From: JBBPZK01 sp965219175
Lineage (GTDB): Bacteria; Actinomycetota; Rubrobacteria; Rubrobacterales; Rubrobacteraceae
Direction of reading: 5' to 3'
Length of the DNA stretch: 64,000 nucleotides
Assembly: GCA_965219175.1 (NCBI GenBank)
Contig: CBDCNI010000001.1
Coordinates: 3,100,001 to 3,164,000, forward strand
Shown piece by piece: positions 24,726 to 33,346 of the stretch. Below the pieces are notes generated by a model that worked only from the letters and a program-made list of their open reading frames with translations, had not been told where the DNA came from and did no database searches. Position 1 is the first letter of the stretch. Each line of letters starts with the position of its first letter. Position numbers and translations under genes: made by a program.

Positions 24726-25765
24726 CTCGGCGGGTAGAACTCTCTGAGGATGGAGGCGTTGATCTCCTCGACCAGTTCTACCTGCTCTGGGGTGAGATCT
24801 TCCCGCCATCCTCCCGGCCTCCCCTTGCGGAAGAACTTGCCCGGACCTTTCTCCTTCTCGGGTATGTTCGCCCACGAGAACTTCTTTATCGCGCGGGCCA
24901 GCTCTGCAGTGCTGTAAGGTATGCCGAGTTCGGAGTAGAGACGGTTCATGACCGCATGGGTATTATCAACCAGGTCTTCGTACCTGACGAACGCCTTCGG
25001 CCCCCGGTGGGCACGATATGCACGGAGGGCGTTGCCGACACCATCCCTATACACGTCGGCCCAATTCTCGACGAATTCGTCCGGTCTTTCTTCGGCCGGC
25101 ACCGGCTGCTCCGAGGCGCCGCTATCCCACCGTTCGTGGAGCCAGCCACCTTTTTTGGAAGCGTCGAGGACGGAGGAGACCACGTCTCTGGGGTCCCGGA
25201 TCAGGAGCACCATCCTGCTCTCGGGAAAGGCTTCCATCAGCAACGAAGCCCCGATGGAGCCGTTCGGCTCCTTGATGATCAGGTACTCTCCTGGCCCCAG
25301 GCGCGGGTAAGAATAACGGGCCACCTCCAGCACGAAGTTCCTGATGGCCCGCTTCCAAGCACTCCGGGTCGAGTTGCCGAATATGAACCCGGCGGAGCGC
25401 AGGCTTTCGTCGTCGGCCCTATCGTGGAACTCGCCGAAGAGCTTTCCGACCATCGGTTCCTCCCAGATGCGATGGCCGCCCATCTCACTAAAGATGCTCC
25501 TTATCCACGTGCTCCCGCTACGCCCGGAACCGAAGACCCAGACCATGTTCTCCGGCCTGAGACCTCCTGTCTGGCAGCTCCCATCGCTCCCCGAAATTCT
25601 CGTCCGGCGTCCCATCAGGTTCAAGTAGACCCAACGGCCCATGCTCTTCGTCTCGTAGTAGAAGCTCCTGAGCTTTCGGCTCTTTCTCGCCACTCGCCGC
25701 AGGTCTCTCCTCAATTTTTCGAGGCCGCCGGGAACCGTCATCCGAAACCTTTCCAGTCTTCTCAC
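24722..25765 (-). CDS. PAPS-dependent sulfotransferase
   Basis: The 347-residue product begins with a basic helical region, then has the PAPS loop VWVFGSGRSGSTWIRSIF (about 75-92), 3'-phosphate motif LLIRDPRDVVSSVL, and C-terminal FRKGRPGGWREDLTPEQ, the KGxxGxW signature of Sulfotransfer_1 proteins. It is less similar to the tandem paralogues at 15-18 kb. Coupling to a rhamnosyltransferase-like gene by a 4-base overlap suggests that sulfation and glycosylation occur on the same product. Confidence 0.8.
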   Translation of the reverse strand: MRRLERFRMTVPGGLEKLRRDLRRVARKSRKLRSFYYETKSMGRWVYLNLMGRRTRISGSDGSCQTGGLRPENMVWVFGSGRSGSTWIRSIFSEMGGHRIWEEPMVGKLFGEFHDRADDESLRSAGFIFGNSTRSAWKRAIRNFVLEVARYSYPRLGPGEYLIIKEPNGSIGASLLMEAFPESRMVLLIRDPRDVVSSVLDASKKGGWLHERWDSGASEQPVPAEERPDEFVENWADVYRDGVGNALRAYRAHRGPKAFVRYEDLVDNTHAVMNRLYSELGIPYSTAELARAIKKFSWANIPEKEKGPGKFFRKGRPGGWREDLTPEQVELVEEINASILREFYPPS

Positions 25766-26003
25766 ACCGGAGATCTAGAATCAAAATTACTTCAGAATCC
25801 TCCGCAATCCCAGGGAGAACGTCTATCAAACTAGTTTTACGGAACCTACTCTACAGCCTCTGGATGGAGAAGGTCCAGCGCCCGAAGATCTCCTCTCCAT
25901 GCAAAAACTTTCTACTTTTTCGCGCCCAGCCCCTAAAGTTTGCTCGATTTTGTACGATAATATCTATAGTAGCAGTGTAAATATACTTTTCTGGAGGGGA
26001 AAG

Positions 26004-27512
26004 TTGCGTTCTAAAGCGTTCGTTTTTTTGGTTGTAGGACTGGTTGCGGTCTTTGGTCTGGTGGGCTCCGGCGGTAGCGTCTCGGCCCAGGAAGGAAACG
26101 GTACCCTCGACGACCAACTCACCTCGGCCGCCGGTAAGTACGGGGTTCCGAAGGAGTTGCTCTCGGCCATGGGCTACGCCAATACCCGCTGGGAGATGCC
26201 TCCGCCCTCGGCCACCGACTACGAGAAGGGTAGCCTTGAGGGTCGCGGTGACTACGGCATCATGGCCCTTACGAAGAACCCTTCGGGTGACACCCTGGGC
26301 GAGGCCTCGCAACTCACCGGCATCCCGGAAGACAGGCTAAAGACAGACCGGGCGGCTAACATCGAGGGTGGGGCCGCGGTGCTCGCGGATCTCCAGGGCT
26401 CGAACAAGCCCTCCGACATAAACGGCTGGTATGATGCGGTTTCCAGGTACGGGGGGGGTGCCCTGTACGCCAACCAAGTCTACCAGACGCTCAAGGACGG
26501 CGCGAAGGCGACGGTCGATGGTAAAGAGGTAACCCTTGCTCCACAGCCAAACGCGGAGACGAGGACCCTTTACAACACGCAGGCGGGGGCGGATTATCCG
26601 CGGGCGACCTTCTACGGGGCGAGCTCCAACAACTATACGACGGCGAGACGGGGCGCAGCCCAGATCAACAAGATCGTCATCCACGTTACGCAGGGGTCGT
26701 GGTCTTCGGCCATAAGCTGGTTCAGGGACTCGCGGGCCGGCGTCTCCGCCAACTACACGATCCGCTCCTCCGACGGCAAGATAGGCCAGTCGGTCAGGGA
26801 GAAAGACATCGCCTACCACGCCGGCTACTGGCCCTACAACAAGACGAGCATCGGCATCGAGCACGAGGGTTACATCAGCAATCCTTCATGGTTCACGGAC
26901 GCGATGTACCGTTCGTCGGCGAGGCTGTCGGCGTACCTAGTCAGGAAGTACAGGATACCGATAGACCGCCAGCACATCGTCGGGCACTATCAGGTTCCGG
27001 GCTGCTCGGGCTACGGTGGCGGAGCGGGATGTCACACGGATCCCGGCCGCTACTGGAACTGGGACAAGTACATGAGGCTCATCCGCGCCTACGCCGGGAC
27101 GAACAAGTACAGCCAGGTGGTGGACAACGCGAGCAATCGTTTCAGGGCGTCAGGCGCGTGGCCAAGGAGCACTTACAGCACCCAGCGCTACGGCAAGGAT
27201 TACCGCTACGCCAGGCCCAGGCGCATCAATGACCCGGCCAGGTACAGGTTCAGGATCCCGCGCAAGGGCAGGTACGTCGTCTCCGCCTGGTGGCCGGCCA
27301 ACTCCGGTTACAATAGCGCCACGCGGTTCAAGGTCAGGGCCGCAAGCGGCTGGAAGACGATGTTGCGCAACCAGCACACGAACGGCGGAAGGTGGGTCCG
27401 GATCGGCATCTTTTACATGAATGCCCAGGACCGCCCAAACGTCCTGATCTCCCACTACAGCGGCCGGAGAGGCTACATAATCGCCGACGCCGTCAGGGTC
27501 CGGAAGTACTAG
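26004..27512 (+). CDS. Secreted N-acetylmuramoyl-L-alanine amidase with golvesin-like C-terminal domain
   Basis: The TTG start follows GGAGGGG and yields a signal peptide (LRSKAFVFLVVGLVAVFGLV ending near SVSAQ). Residues 35-170 form a lytic-transglycosylase-like helical domain of unknown activity. Residues about 215-365 are Amidase_2: INKIVIHVTQGSWSSAI (first Zn His), TSIGIEHEGY, and HIVGHYQVPG...GCHTDPGRYWNWD (Zn His and catalytic region). The last 130 residues resemble the golvesin C-terminal-like beta domain (YRFRIPRKGRYVVSAWWPA, GYIIADAVRVRKY). It would cleave peptidoglycan stem peptides outside the cell. Confidence 0.8.
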   Translation: MRSKAFVFLVVGLVAVFGLVGSGGSVSAQEGNGTLDDQLTSAAGKYGVPKELLSAMGYANTRWEMPPPSATDYEKGSLEGRGDYGIMALTKNPSGDTLGEASQLTGIPEDRLKTDRAANIEGGAAVLADLQGSNKPSDINGWYDAVSRYGGGALYANQVYQTLKDGAKATVDGKEVTLAPQPNAETRTLYNTQAGADYPRATFYGASSNNYTTARRGAAQINKIVIHVTQGSWSSAISWFRDSRAGVSANYTIRSSDGKIGQSVREKDIAYHAGYWPYNKTSIGIEHEGYISNPSWFTDAMYRSSARLSAYLVRKYRIPIDRQHIVGHYQVPGCSGYGGGAGCHTDPGRYWNWDKYMRLIRAYAGTNKYSQVVDNASNRFRASGAWPRSTYSTQRYGKDYRYARPRRINDPARYRFRIPRKGRYVVSAWWPANSGYNSATRFKVRAASGWKTMLRNQHTNGGRWVRIGIFYMNAQDRPNVLISHYSGRRGYIIADAVRVRKY

Positions 27513-27521
27513 GGCGGATCT

Positions 27522-28451
27522 CTAGATCGCCGCGAAGGAACGGATCGTCTCCTTGAGACCCGTATCGAGGTCCACTTCGGGCCGCCAGCCGAGGAGGCCG
27601 GCGGCCCTGGAGGGATCCACGCAACTCCTGAGTTGTTCGCCGGGCTTGGCGGTTCCATGCTCGGGGTACAGGTCTTTTCCCGATAGGCGGCGCATCCGCC
27701 CGTAGAGGTCGTTCACGCTTGTCTCGACGGTCGTGCCGATGTTATAGGCGCCGTTTGGCAGGCCGTTGGGTCGCGTGTTCTCAAGGGCGAGGATGTTCGC
27801 GCGGGCCACGTCCGCAACGTAGACGTAATCGCGGGTCTGGACCCCGGCTCCGTTGATCTTCGAGACGCGGTTCGCAGCCAGGTTGCTGGAGAAGATGGCG
27901 ACTACACCCGCCTCCCCGTGCGGGTCCTGGCGCGGTCCGTATACGTTGGCGTAGCGCAGAGCGGCATAGGAGAGACCGTACTGGACAGCGTAGAAGTGAA
28001 GGTAGCGCTCCCCGGCGAGCTTCGAGACACCGTAGGGTGAGATAGGGTACTGAGGATGCTCCTCCGTAGCGGGAAACTCTTCCTGCTCTCCGTAGATCGC
28101 CCCACCACTCGAAGCGAAGACCACCCGCCCGACCCCATGTTCCACGCAATTTTGCAACAAGCGCACCGTCCCGATCACGTTGACCCCGGCGTCGAAATCC
28201 GGTTCCCTGACCGAGCGCCGCACGTCTATCTGGGCGGCCTGGTGGCATAGCGCCTCCGGCTGGAACTCCCGGAAGACCCCCCCGCATCCGGAGCGTATAT
28301 CGCACTCGTAGAAGACCACACCCTCCGGGGCGTTCTCCCGCCGGCCGCTCGAAAGGTCGTCTACAACAGCCACCTCGTGGCCGCGCTCCAGCAAAAGCTC
28401 GCCGATGTGAGACCCAATAAACCCCGCGCCGCCGGTCAGCAACACCCTCAT
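27522..28451 (-). CDS. galE: UDP-glucose 4-epimerase-like NAD-dependent epimerase
   Basis: The 309-residue extended SDR has LLTGGAGFIGSHIGELLLE for NAD binding, CHQAAQIDVRRSVREPDFD, FASSGGAIYGEQEEFPATE and catalytic YGVSKLAGERYLHF. C-terminal substrate-binding residues lie in RDYVYVADVARANILALE. Exact specificity (glucose, N-acetylglucosamine or another sugar) cannot be read from sequence. The next gene upstream, 1 bp away, encodes a second nucleotide-sugar SDR, so they form an operon with ugd. Confidence 0.75.
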   Translation of the reverse strand: MRVLLTGGAGFIGSHIGELLLERGHEVAVVDDLSSGRRENAPEGVVFYECDIRSGCGGVFREFQPEALCHQAAQIDVRRSVREPDFDAGVNVIGTVRLLQNCVEHGVGRVVFASSGGAIYGEQEEFPATEEHPQYPISPYGVSKLAGERYLHFYAVQYGLSYAALRYANVYGPRQDPHGEAGVVAIFSSNLAANRVSKINGAGVQTRDYVYVADVARANILALENTRPNGLPNGAYNIGTTVETSVNDLYGRMRRLSGKDLYPEHGTAKPGEQLRSCVDPSRAAGLLGWRPEVDLDTGLKETIRSFAAI

Positions 28452-28452
28452 C

Positions 28453-29487
28453 TTAGCGCTCCTCCTCCATGTTCTTGACGAACCATTCGTAAGTCCGGCG
28501 GAGGCCCTCTTTGGCCGGGATTTGCGGCTCCCACCCGAGGACCTCGCGGGCGCGGGTTATGTCCGGGCAGCGCTGTTTCGGGTCGTCTTCCGGAAGCGGT
28601 TCGTAGGTTATCCCACCCTCGCTACCGGAGAGGTCCAAGATGAGTTTCGAGATCTCACGCACCGAAAGCTCGTCCGGGTTGCCGATGTTGACCGGACGCG
28701 TCTCCCGGCTCTGCATCAGGCGGAAGACGCCTTCTATCAGGTCGTCGACGTGCTGGATACCGCGGGTCTGGCTCCCGTCACCGTAGAGGGTCAGGGGCTT
28801 GCCGGCGAGGGCTTGACGGATGAAGTTCGGGACCATCCGGCCATCATCAGGACGCATCCCAGGACCGTGGGTGTTGAAGATCCGGACGATACGGGTGTCG
28901 ACCCCGCGGTGGCGGTGGTAAGCCACGGTCAAGGCCTCGGCGTAGCGCTTGGCCTCGTCGTAGGCGCCGCGGATACCGACCTGGTTGACGTTGCCCCGGT
29001 AGTCCTCATGCTGGGGATGGACGAGCGGGTCCCCGTAGACTTCCGAGGTGGATGCGACCATGAACCTGGCGCCCTTGGCCCGGGCGAGCCCCAGACAGTT
29101 GTGGGTGCCCGAAGCGCCGGCCGCGAGTGTCTGGAACGGGAACCGCCCGAAGTCGGACGGGCTCGCTGGAGAGGCGAAATGGTAGACCTCATCCAACTTT
29201 CCGGACGGCTCCAGACGGCGCGTCACGTCATGCTCCACGTACTCGAAATCAGCGGAGCTATCTTCGAGACGGGAAACATTGCTCCGGGATCCGGTCAGGA
29301 GGTTGTCCACGCACAAGACCTGATACCCTTCGGACAGGAGTCGCTCGCAAAGGTGGCTCCCTATAAAACCGGCGCCCCCGGTCACGAGCGCCTTTTTCTT
29401 GCCCCGGGCTTGGGACGTGGTCCCAGCCGCGTCGGGGTATTGTCCTGGCGAGATCACTCCACGGGTCGTTCCGGCTCCTCTAGGCAC
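28453..29487 (-). CDS. UDP-glucuronate decarboxylase (UDP-xylose synthase)-like SDR
   Basis: After about 28 nonconserved residues the protein reads KKALVTGGAGFIGSHLCERL, EVYHFASPASPSDFGRFPF, STSEVYGDPLVHPQHEDY, and catalytic GAYDEAKRYAEAL. VRIFNTHGPGMRPDDGRMV and RGIQHVDDLIEGVFRLM are typical of the UXS group. It would turn UDP-glucuronate, the product of the adjacent ugd, into UDP-xylose. The GTG start overlaps the full-length ugd stop, which supports ugd having ended at 29480. Confidence 0.75.
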   Translation of the reverse strand: MPRGAGTTRGVISPGQYPDAAGTTSQARGKKKALVTGGAGFIGSHLCERLLSEGYQVLCVDNLLTGSRSNVSRLEDSSADFEYVEHDVTRRLEPSGKLDEVYHFASPASPSDFGRFPFQTLAAGASGTHNCLGLARAKGARFMVASTSEVYGDPLVHPQHEDYRGNVNQVGIRGAYDEAKRYAEALTVAYHRHRGVDTRIVRIFNTHGPGMRPDDGRMVPNFIRQALAGKPLTLYGDGSQTRGIQHVDDLIEGVFRLMQSRETRPVNIGNPDELSVREISKLILDLSGSEGGITYEPLPEDDPKQRCPDITRAREVLGWEPQIPAKEGLRRTYEWFVKNMEEER

Positions 29488-30925
29488 GTCCGAAGCTCCT
29501 GTAGCGGATGCCAGCCGCCCTGACTAATTGGGGGTCGAGCAGGTTCCTGCCGTCAATCAGCAAGGGCGAGGACTCCATCACGGAGGCGGCGCGTGCGAGG
29601 TCGAGGTTCCTGAACTCTTCCCATTACGTGACGAGGACAGCCGCGTGGGCCCCGGCGAGCGCCTCGTATGGGTCGTGGGCCACCAGGAGGTCCGGAACGA
29701 GACGCGCAGCGGCCTTTCCGGCAACAGGGTCGTAGCCGACGACTTGCGATCCGAGAGCGCGGAGCATCCGCGCTATATAGAGGCTTGGGGCCTCGCGGAG
29801 ATCGTCGGTGTCGGGCTTGAAAGTGAGCCCGAGGAGGACGATACGCTTGCCTTCGAGAGTATCGAGGTCTCTCTGGAGTTTATCCACGACCACCTGGCGC
29901 TGAAGCTCGTTCACCTCGACGACGGCCGGGAGCACTCTCGGCTCGTAACCGTAGCTGGAGGCGATGGACCTGAGGGCGGCCAGATCCTTCGGGAAACAAG
30001 AGCCGCCCCAGCCAATACCCGCGTTCAAGAAACGCGAGCCTATCCTCTCGTCGAGGCCTATACCCGCCGCCACGCTCCCCACGTCCGCGCCGACCATCTC
30101 GCAGATGTTGGCGATCTCGTTTATGAAGCTAACCTTGGTCGCGAGGAAGGCGTTGGCGGCGTACTTGATCATCTCCGAGCTCGCCAGGTCCGTCGTTAGG
30201 AACGGAACCGCCACGGTTGGACGGAGTTTGGGGTTCGTCACGGAATCATTGCTTGGTCCCTTGAGTCCCGGCTCCGAGCCCGTACTCAACGACTCTATCG
30301 GGAAGCTCTGCTCGATGATCGGCTGGTACAACGTCCGCATGATGTCCAGGGCCTCGCGGGAGTCGGCCCCGAGCACGATCCTATCCGGAAACAACGAATC
30401 GTGGACCGCGCTCCCCTCCCTCAAGAACTCGGGGTTTGAGACGACTACGAACTTACTACTGGAATCAGTGCCTGGCCCCGACTCCAGATCCCCTCCCCCC
30501 TCCCGTACCAACATCGAGACGTAGTTCCCGGAACCTACAGGGACGGTGCTCTTGTTTACGATCACCAGGGGCCGCTTCCTCTCCGCTTCCGAGAGTGTCC
30601 GGCCTATCGAGCGGGCTACATCAGCGACGTTCGAGAGATTGGCGGAGCCGTCCTCCCCAGGCGGCGTGCTTACCGCGATGAACAAGACATCTACGTCACG
30701 GGCCACCGGAGAGACCTTCGTAGAGAACTTTATCCGGCCGGAATTCCGAGCCATCATGGTTTCGAGCCCCGGTTCGTAGATGGGAAGCTCTCCGCGCTCC
30801 AGGCCCGCGATACGCTCCTCGCTCACGTCCACCAGGGTTACGTGATAGCCGATATGGGCGAGGCAAGCGCCAGTGACCAGGCCGACGTAACCCGCCCCAA
30901 CCACCCCGATTTTGAACTCTTCCAA
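29480..30925 (-). CDS. ugd: UDP-glucose 6-dehydrogenase with a premature in-frame TAA
   Basis: The protein has KIGVVGAGYVGLVTGACLAH for NAD binding, the long helix region NAFLATKVSFINEIANICE and active-site GWGGSCFPKDLAALRSI with the catalytic Cys, then the UDP-binding domain. Translation would stop after 433 residues at TAA (29624-29626). The same frame continues WEEFRNLDLARAASVM and LLIDGRNLLDPQLVRAAGI to a TAG at 29480-29482, exactly the conserved family C-terminus. The TAA replaces the Glu of the conserved T-E-W. A one-base G-to-T change, a sequencing error or readthrough would explain it. Residues 205-235 also carry an unusual insertion (STGSEPGLKGPSND). Confidence 0.8.
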
Positions 30926-31016
30926 GATTTACCCCAAGCAGAGCACGAGAACTACACAGTTCATAAACTTTACAGGAGGGTTGTATTTTTACAAAATCAG
31001 CGGGGGCGTGCGCTGC

Positions 31017-32369
31017 TCAACGGACGCCTTCTCCGTCGAGCAGCGCAGCGTACAACTCCTCCACCTCGCGCGTGCTCTCCTCCACGGTCTTGACAGGTCC
31101 TATGCCATCTCGCAGACGTCCGAGAAGGTCCGGTTCGCGTAACAGTCGTTTCAGGTGACGGGCGAGTCCCTCCACGCTATCGAGCGGGAACAGCAATCCA
31201 TTCTTATCGTGCTCGACGACCTCGGACATGCCCCCGAGATCCGTGGCCACGACCGGCACCCCGGCGGCGAAAGCCTCGTAGATCACCAGCGGTGTATTCT
31301 CGTACCATCGGGAGGACACGACCAGGATGTCTATTCCGGCGAGCACTTCTCCGAGCCTCTCCGGCGGGAAGGCGCCCTCGAAGGAGATCCGGCGGTCTTC
31401 TCCGGCGAGTCGCGCCAACTCCGGCTGGAAGCCCTCGAAACCCGATGCTGGTCCGTGGACCTCGAGCGTCGCCTCTGCGTCCTCCGGGAGGTTCTCGAAA
31501 GCCTTAATCAGGAGGTCGCATCCCTTGTGAGGCGACAGGGTCCCTATAAAGCCGATCCTGAGCGGCGGGTCATCTTCGCGTGGGAGACGCGCGAGGCCGG
31601 AGGTGTCTATTCCATAGTGGGAGACCTCGACGAGGTCGGGGTCTACGCCGTTAGCCACGAGTATGTCCCGCGTGAGGCGAGTCGGGGCGAGGACCCGGTC
31701 CAGGGAGTTCATACGCTCCCTGATGTACCCAGGGCGCCTGGATAGGTCACGCACCAGCCGCAGGGGGAACGGCCCATCCGGCAACGGCGCGCGCGTGACC
31801 GCGTCGGCGGCACTCAAGAGTACCCCCGGCGTTCGACGGACGAGACCGGCCAATCTGGAATGGTCCTGGCGGGAGGCGAGGCAACGGAGGCAGTGGGATG
31901 GATCCGGGCCGGTACACATGACGCCATCGTGACGCCGCAGGTCCACGACCGGGCATACGGACCAGAAATCCGTGGCGGTATAGACGGCGGGTAAGCCGAA
32001 TTCCTTCTTTACAACCGGTATGGTGGCGGCCGAGAGCCCTTGAAGGTGCATGAAGTGAACCACGTCCGGGCGGAAGTACCGGATATATTCACGGAGTCTC
32101 CCGGCCGGCAGTGGGCTATCGTAGTTGAGCCGGTACGGGCGTAATAGTGACTCGCGAGGACGCCCGACCCGGCGGATCGGCACGCCCTCCACGGTGTAAT
32201 CCTCTGTCTCTCCGGGCTGAAGGTTCGTAACGGGGGAGGCGCGTTTGGCGGCGAAGACGACCGCCTGGTGGCCGTGGGAGACGAGCGTGCGGGCCAGGCC
32301 AAGCGTCAGGATCTCCGTTCCGGCCCGGTGCTCGGGGAAAAACTGGTGGGCGGCTATGAGTACTCTCAT
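31017..32369 (-). CDS. GT4-family glycosyltransferase, paralogue of the 22.4-23.7 kb gene
   Basis: The start is placed at MRVLIAAHQFFPEHRAGTE by alignment with its paralogue. The 450-residue GT-B protein shares with it the Cys/His segment TDFWSVCPVVDLRRHDGVMC, RIGFIGTLSPHKGCDLL and VSSRWYENTPLVIYEAFAAG, followed by VVATDLGGMSEVV. The two paralogues probably make similar linkages. It is divergently oriented to wzm across 128 bp, which must hold promoters in both directions. Confidence 0.8.
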   Translation of the reverse strand: MRVLIAAHQFFPEHRAGTEILTLGLARTLVSHGHQAVVFAAKRASPVTNLQPGETEDYTVEGVPIRRVGRPRESLLRPYRLNYDSPLPAGRLREYIRYFRPDVVHFMHLQGLSAATIPVVKKEFGLPAVYTATDFWSVCPVVDLRRHDGVMCTGPDPSHCLRCLASRQDHSRLAGLVRRTPGVLLSAADAVTRAPLPDGPFPLRLVRDLSRRPGYIRERMNSLDRVLAPTRLTRDILVANGVDPDLVEVSHYGIDTSGLARLPREDDPPLRIGFIGTLSPHKGCDLLIKAFENLPEDAEATLEVHGPASGFEGFQPELARLAGEDRRISFEGAFPPERLGEVLAGIDILVVSSRWYENTPLVIYEAFAAGVPVVATDLGGMSEVVEHDKNGLLFPLDSVEGLARHLKRLLREPDLLGRLRDGIGPVKTVEESTREVEELYAALLDGEGVR

Positions 32370-32497
32370 GTCCTGGGCAGTGTACTTTCTTTCGACGCTG
32401 TAGCAATCCAGAAGTCGCTCTCTGGCTGGCATGGTGTTGTTAAGGTAAACTAAGAGCGGATCAGAACCTCATCAAAAGCGTAAGGTAAGGACTAGCG

Positions 32498-33346
32498 TTG
32501 CTCGAAAACGCCGCACCGGCAAAAAAAGGGTCTTTTTTAGGCAACCCTCTCAGCTCTCTGGTTAAGCTCTACGAGCAGCGGTGGCTGGTGGCGTACTTCG
32601 TGCAACGTCAGCTAACCCGGAGCTACCAGAGCTCTTTCCTGGGGTTCCTGTGGGTATTCCTAAGTCCTCTGCTCCTGGTGGCCCTCTACACACTGGTCTT
32701 CTCACAAATAATCGGGCTACGGTTCAACACCGTGGCGGGCGACAGTTCGCTCAACTTCGGGCTCTACCTGTATTGCGGGCTGCTTCCCTTCATGGCCTAC
32801 TCGGAGACCATGAACCAGTCCGTGAACATCGTCCGTAGCAACGCCAGCCTGGTACAAAAAGTGGTATTTCCGTCGGAGATGCTCCCGCTGACCTCGGTTA
32901 TCACCGCCTTCATAGACAAGCTGTTCGGGCTATCCGCGCTGCTGGTGGTGCTCGTGGCCCTGAACCACCGGCTGGAGTGGACCTTGCTCCTGCTGCCGCC
33001 CTTCCTGATGCTCCAGCTTATATTCAACCTGGGGTTGAGCTACTTCTTCGCGGTCATCGGCACCTACCTGCCGGACGTGAGGGAGGCGCTGACCACCTTC
33101 GTGCGGGCGTCGTTCTTTATCACCCCGATCTTCTGGTCGGCGGACAGGGTCCACGGAAAGCTGCGTCTCATCGTGGACCTGAACCCGGTGGCTTACCTGG
33201 TTGGGATGTACCGGGACCTCGTCCTCGAAGGTACACTGCCGAACGGGATGGCGACCCTTTGGTTCGGGCTGTTCTCGGTCGGGCTGCTCATCGTAGGGTT
33301 TACGCTATTCGTCCGGGTAAAGCGTCAATTTCCGGACCTGATCTGA
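32498..33346 (+). CDS. wzm: ABC-2 type polysaccharide export permease
   Basis: The 282-residue permease starts at a TTG. After a cytoplasmic N-terminal segment ending QRWLVAYFVQRQLTRSYQSS it has about six hydrophobic membrane spans (FLWVFLSPLLLVALYTLVF, a long central pair, and MATLWFGLFSVGLLIVGFTL). The LGFLWVFLSPLL and TPIFWSADRV segments are characteristic of Wzm/TagG-type exporters. It forms a transporter with the ATPase encoded next, whose ATG overlaps this stop by one base. Confidence 0.85.
   Translation: MLENAAPAKKGSFLGNPLSSLVKLYEQRWLVAYFVQRQLTRSYQSSFLGFLWVFLSPLLLVALYTLVFSQIIGLRFNTVAGDSSLNFGLYLYCGLLPFMAYSETMNQSVNIVRSNASLVQKVVFPSEMLPLTSVITAFIDKLFGLSALLVVLVALNHRLEWTLLLLPPFLMLQLIFNLGLSYFFAVIGTYLPDVREALTTFVRASFFITPIFWSADRVHGKLRLIVDLNPVAYLVGMYRDLVLEGTLPNGMATLWFGLFSVGLLIVGFTLFVRVKRQFPDLI

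Noticed and set aside
32977..33345. N-terminal extension of the wzt reading frame
   Set aside because: It runs through the out-of-frame shadow of wzm; the ATG overlapping the wzm stop gives a normal ABC ATPase start.
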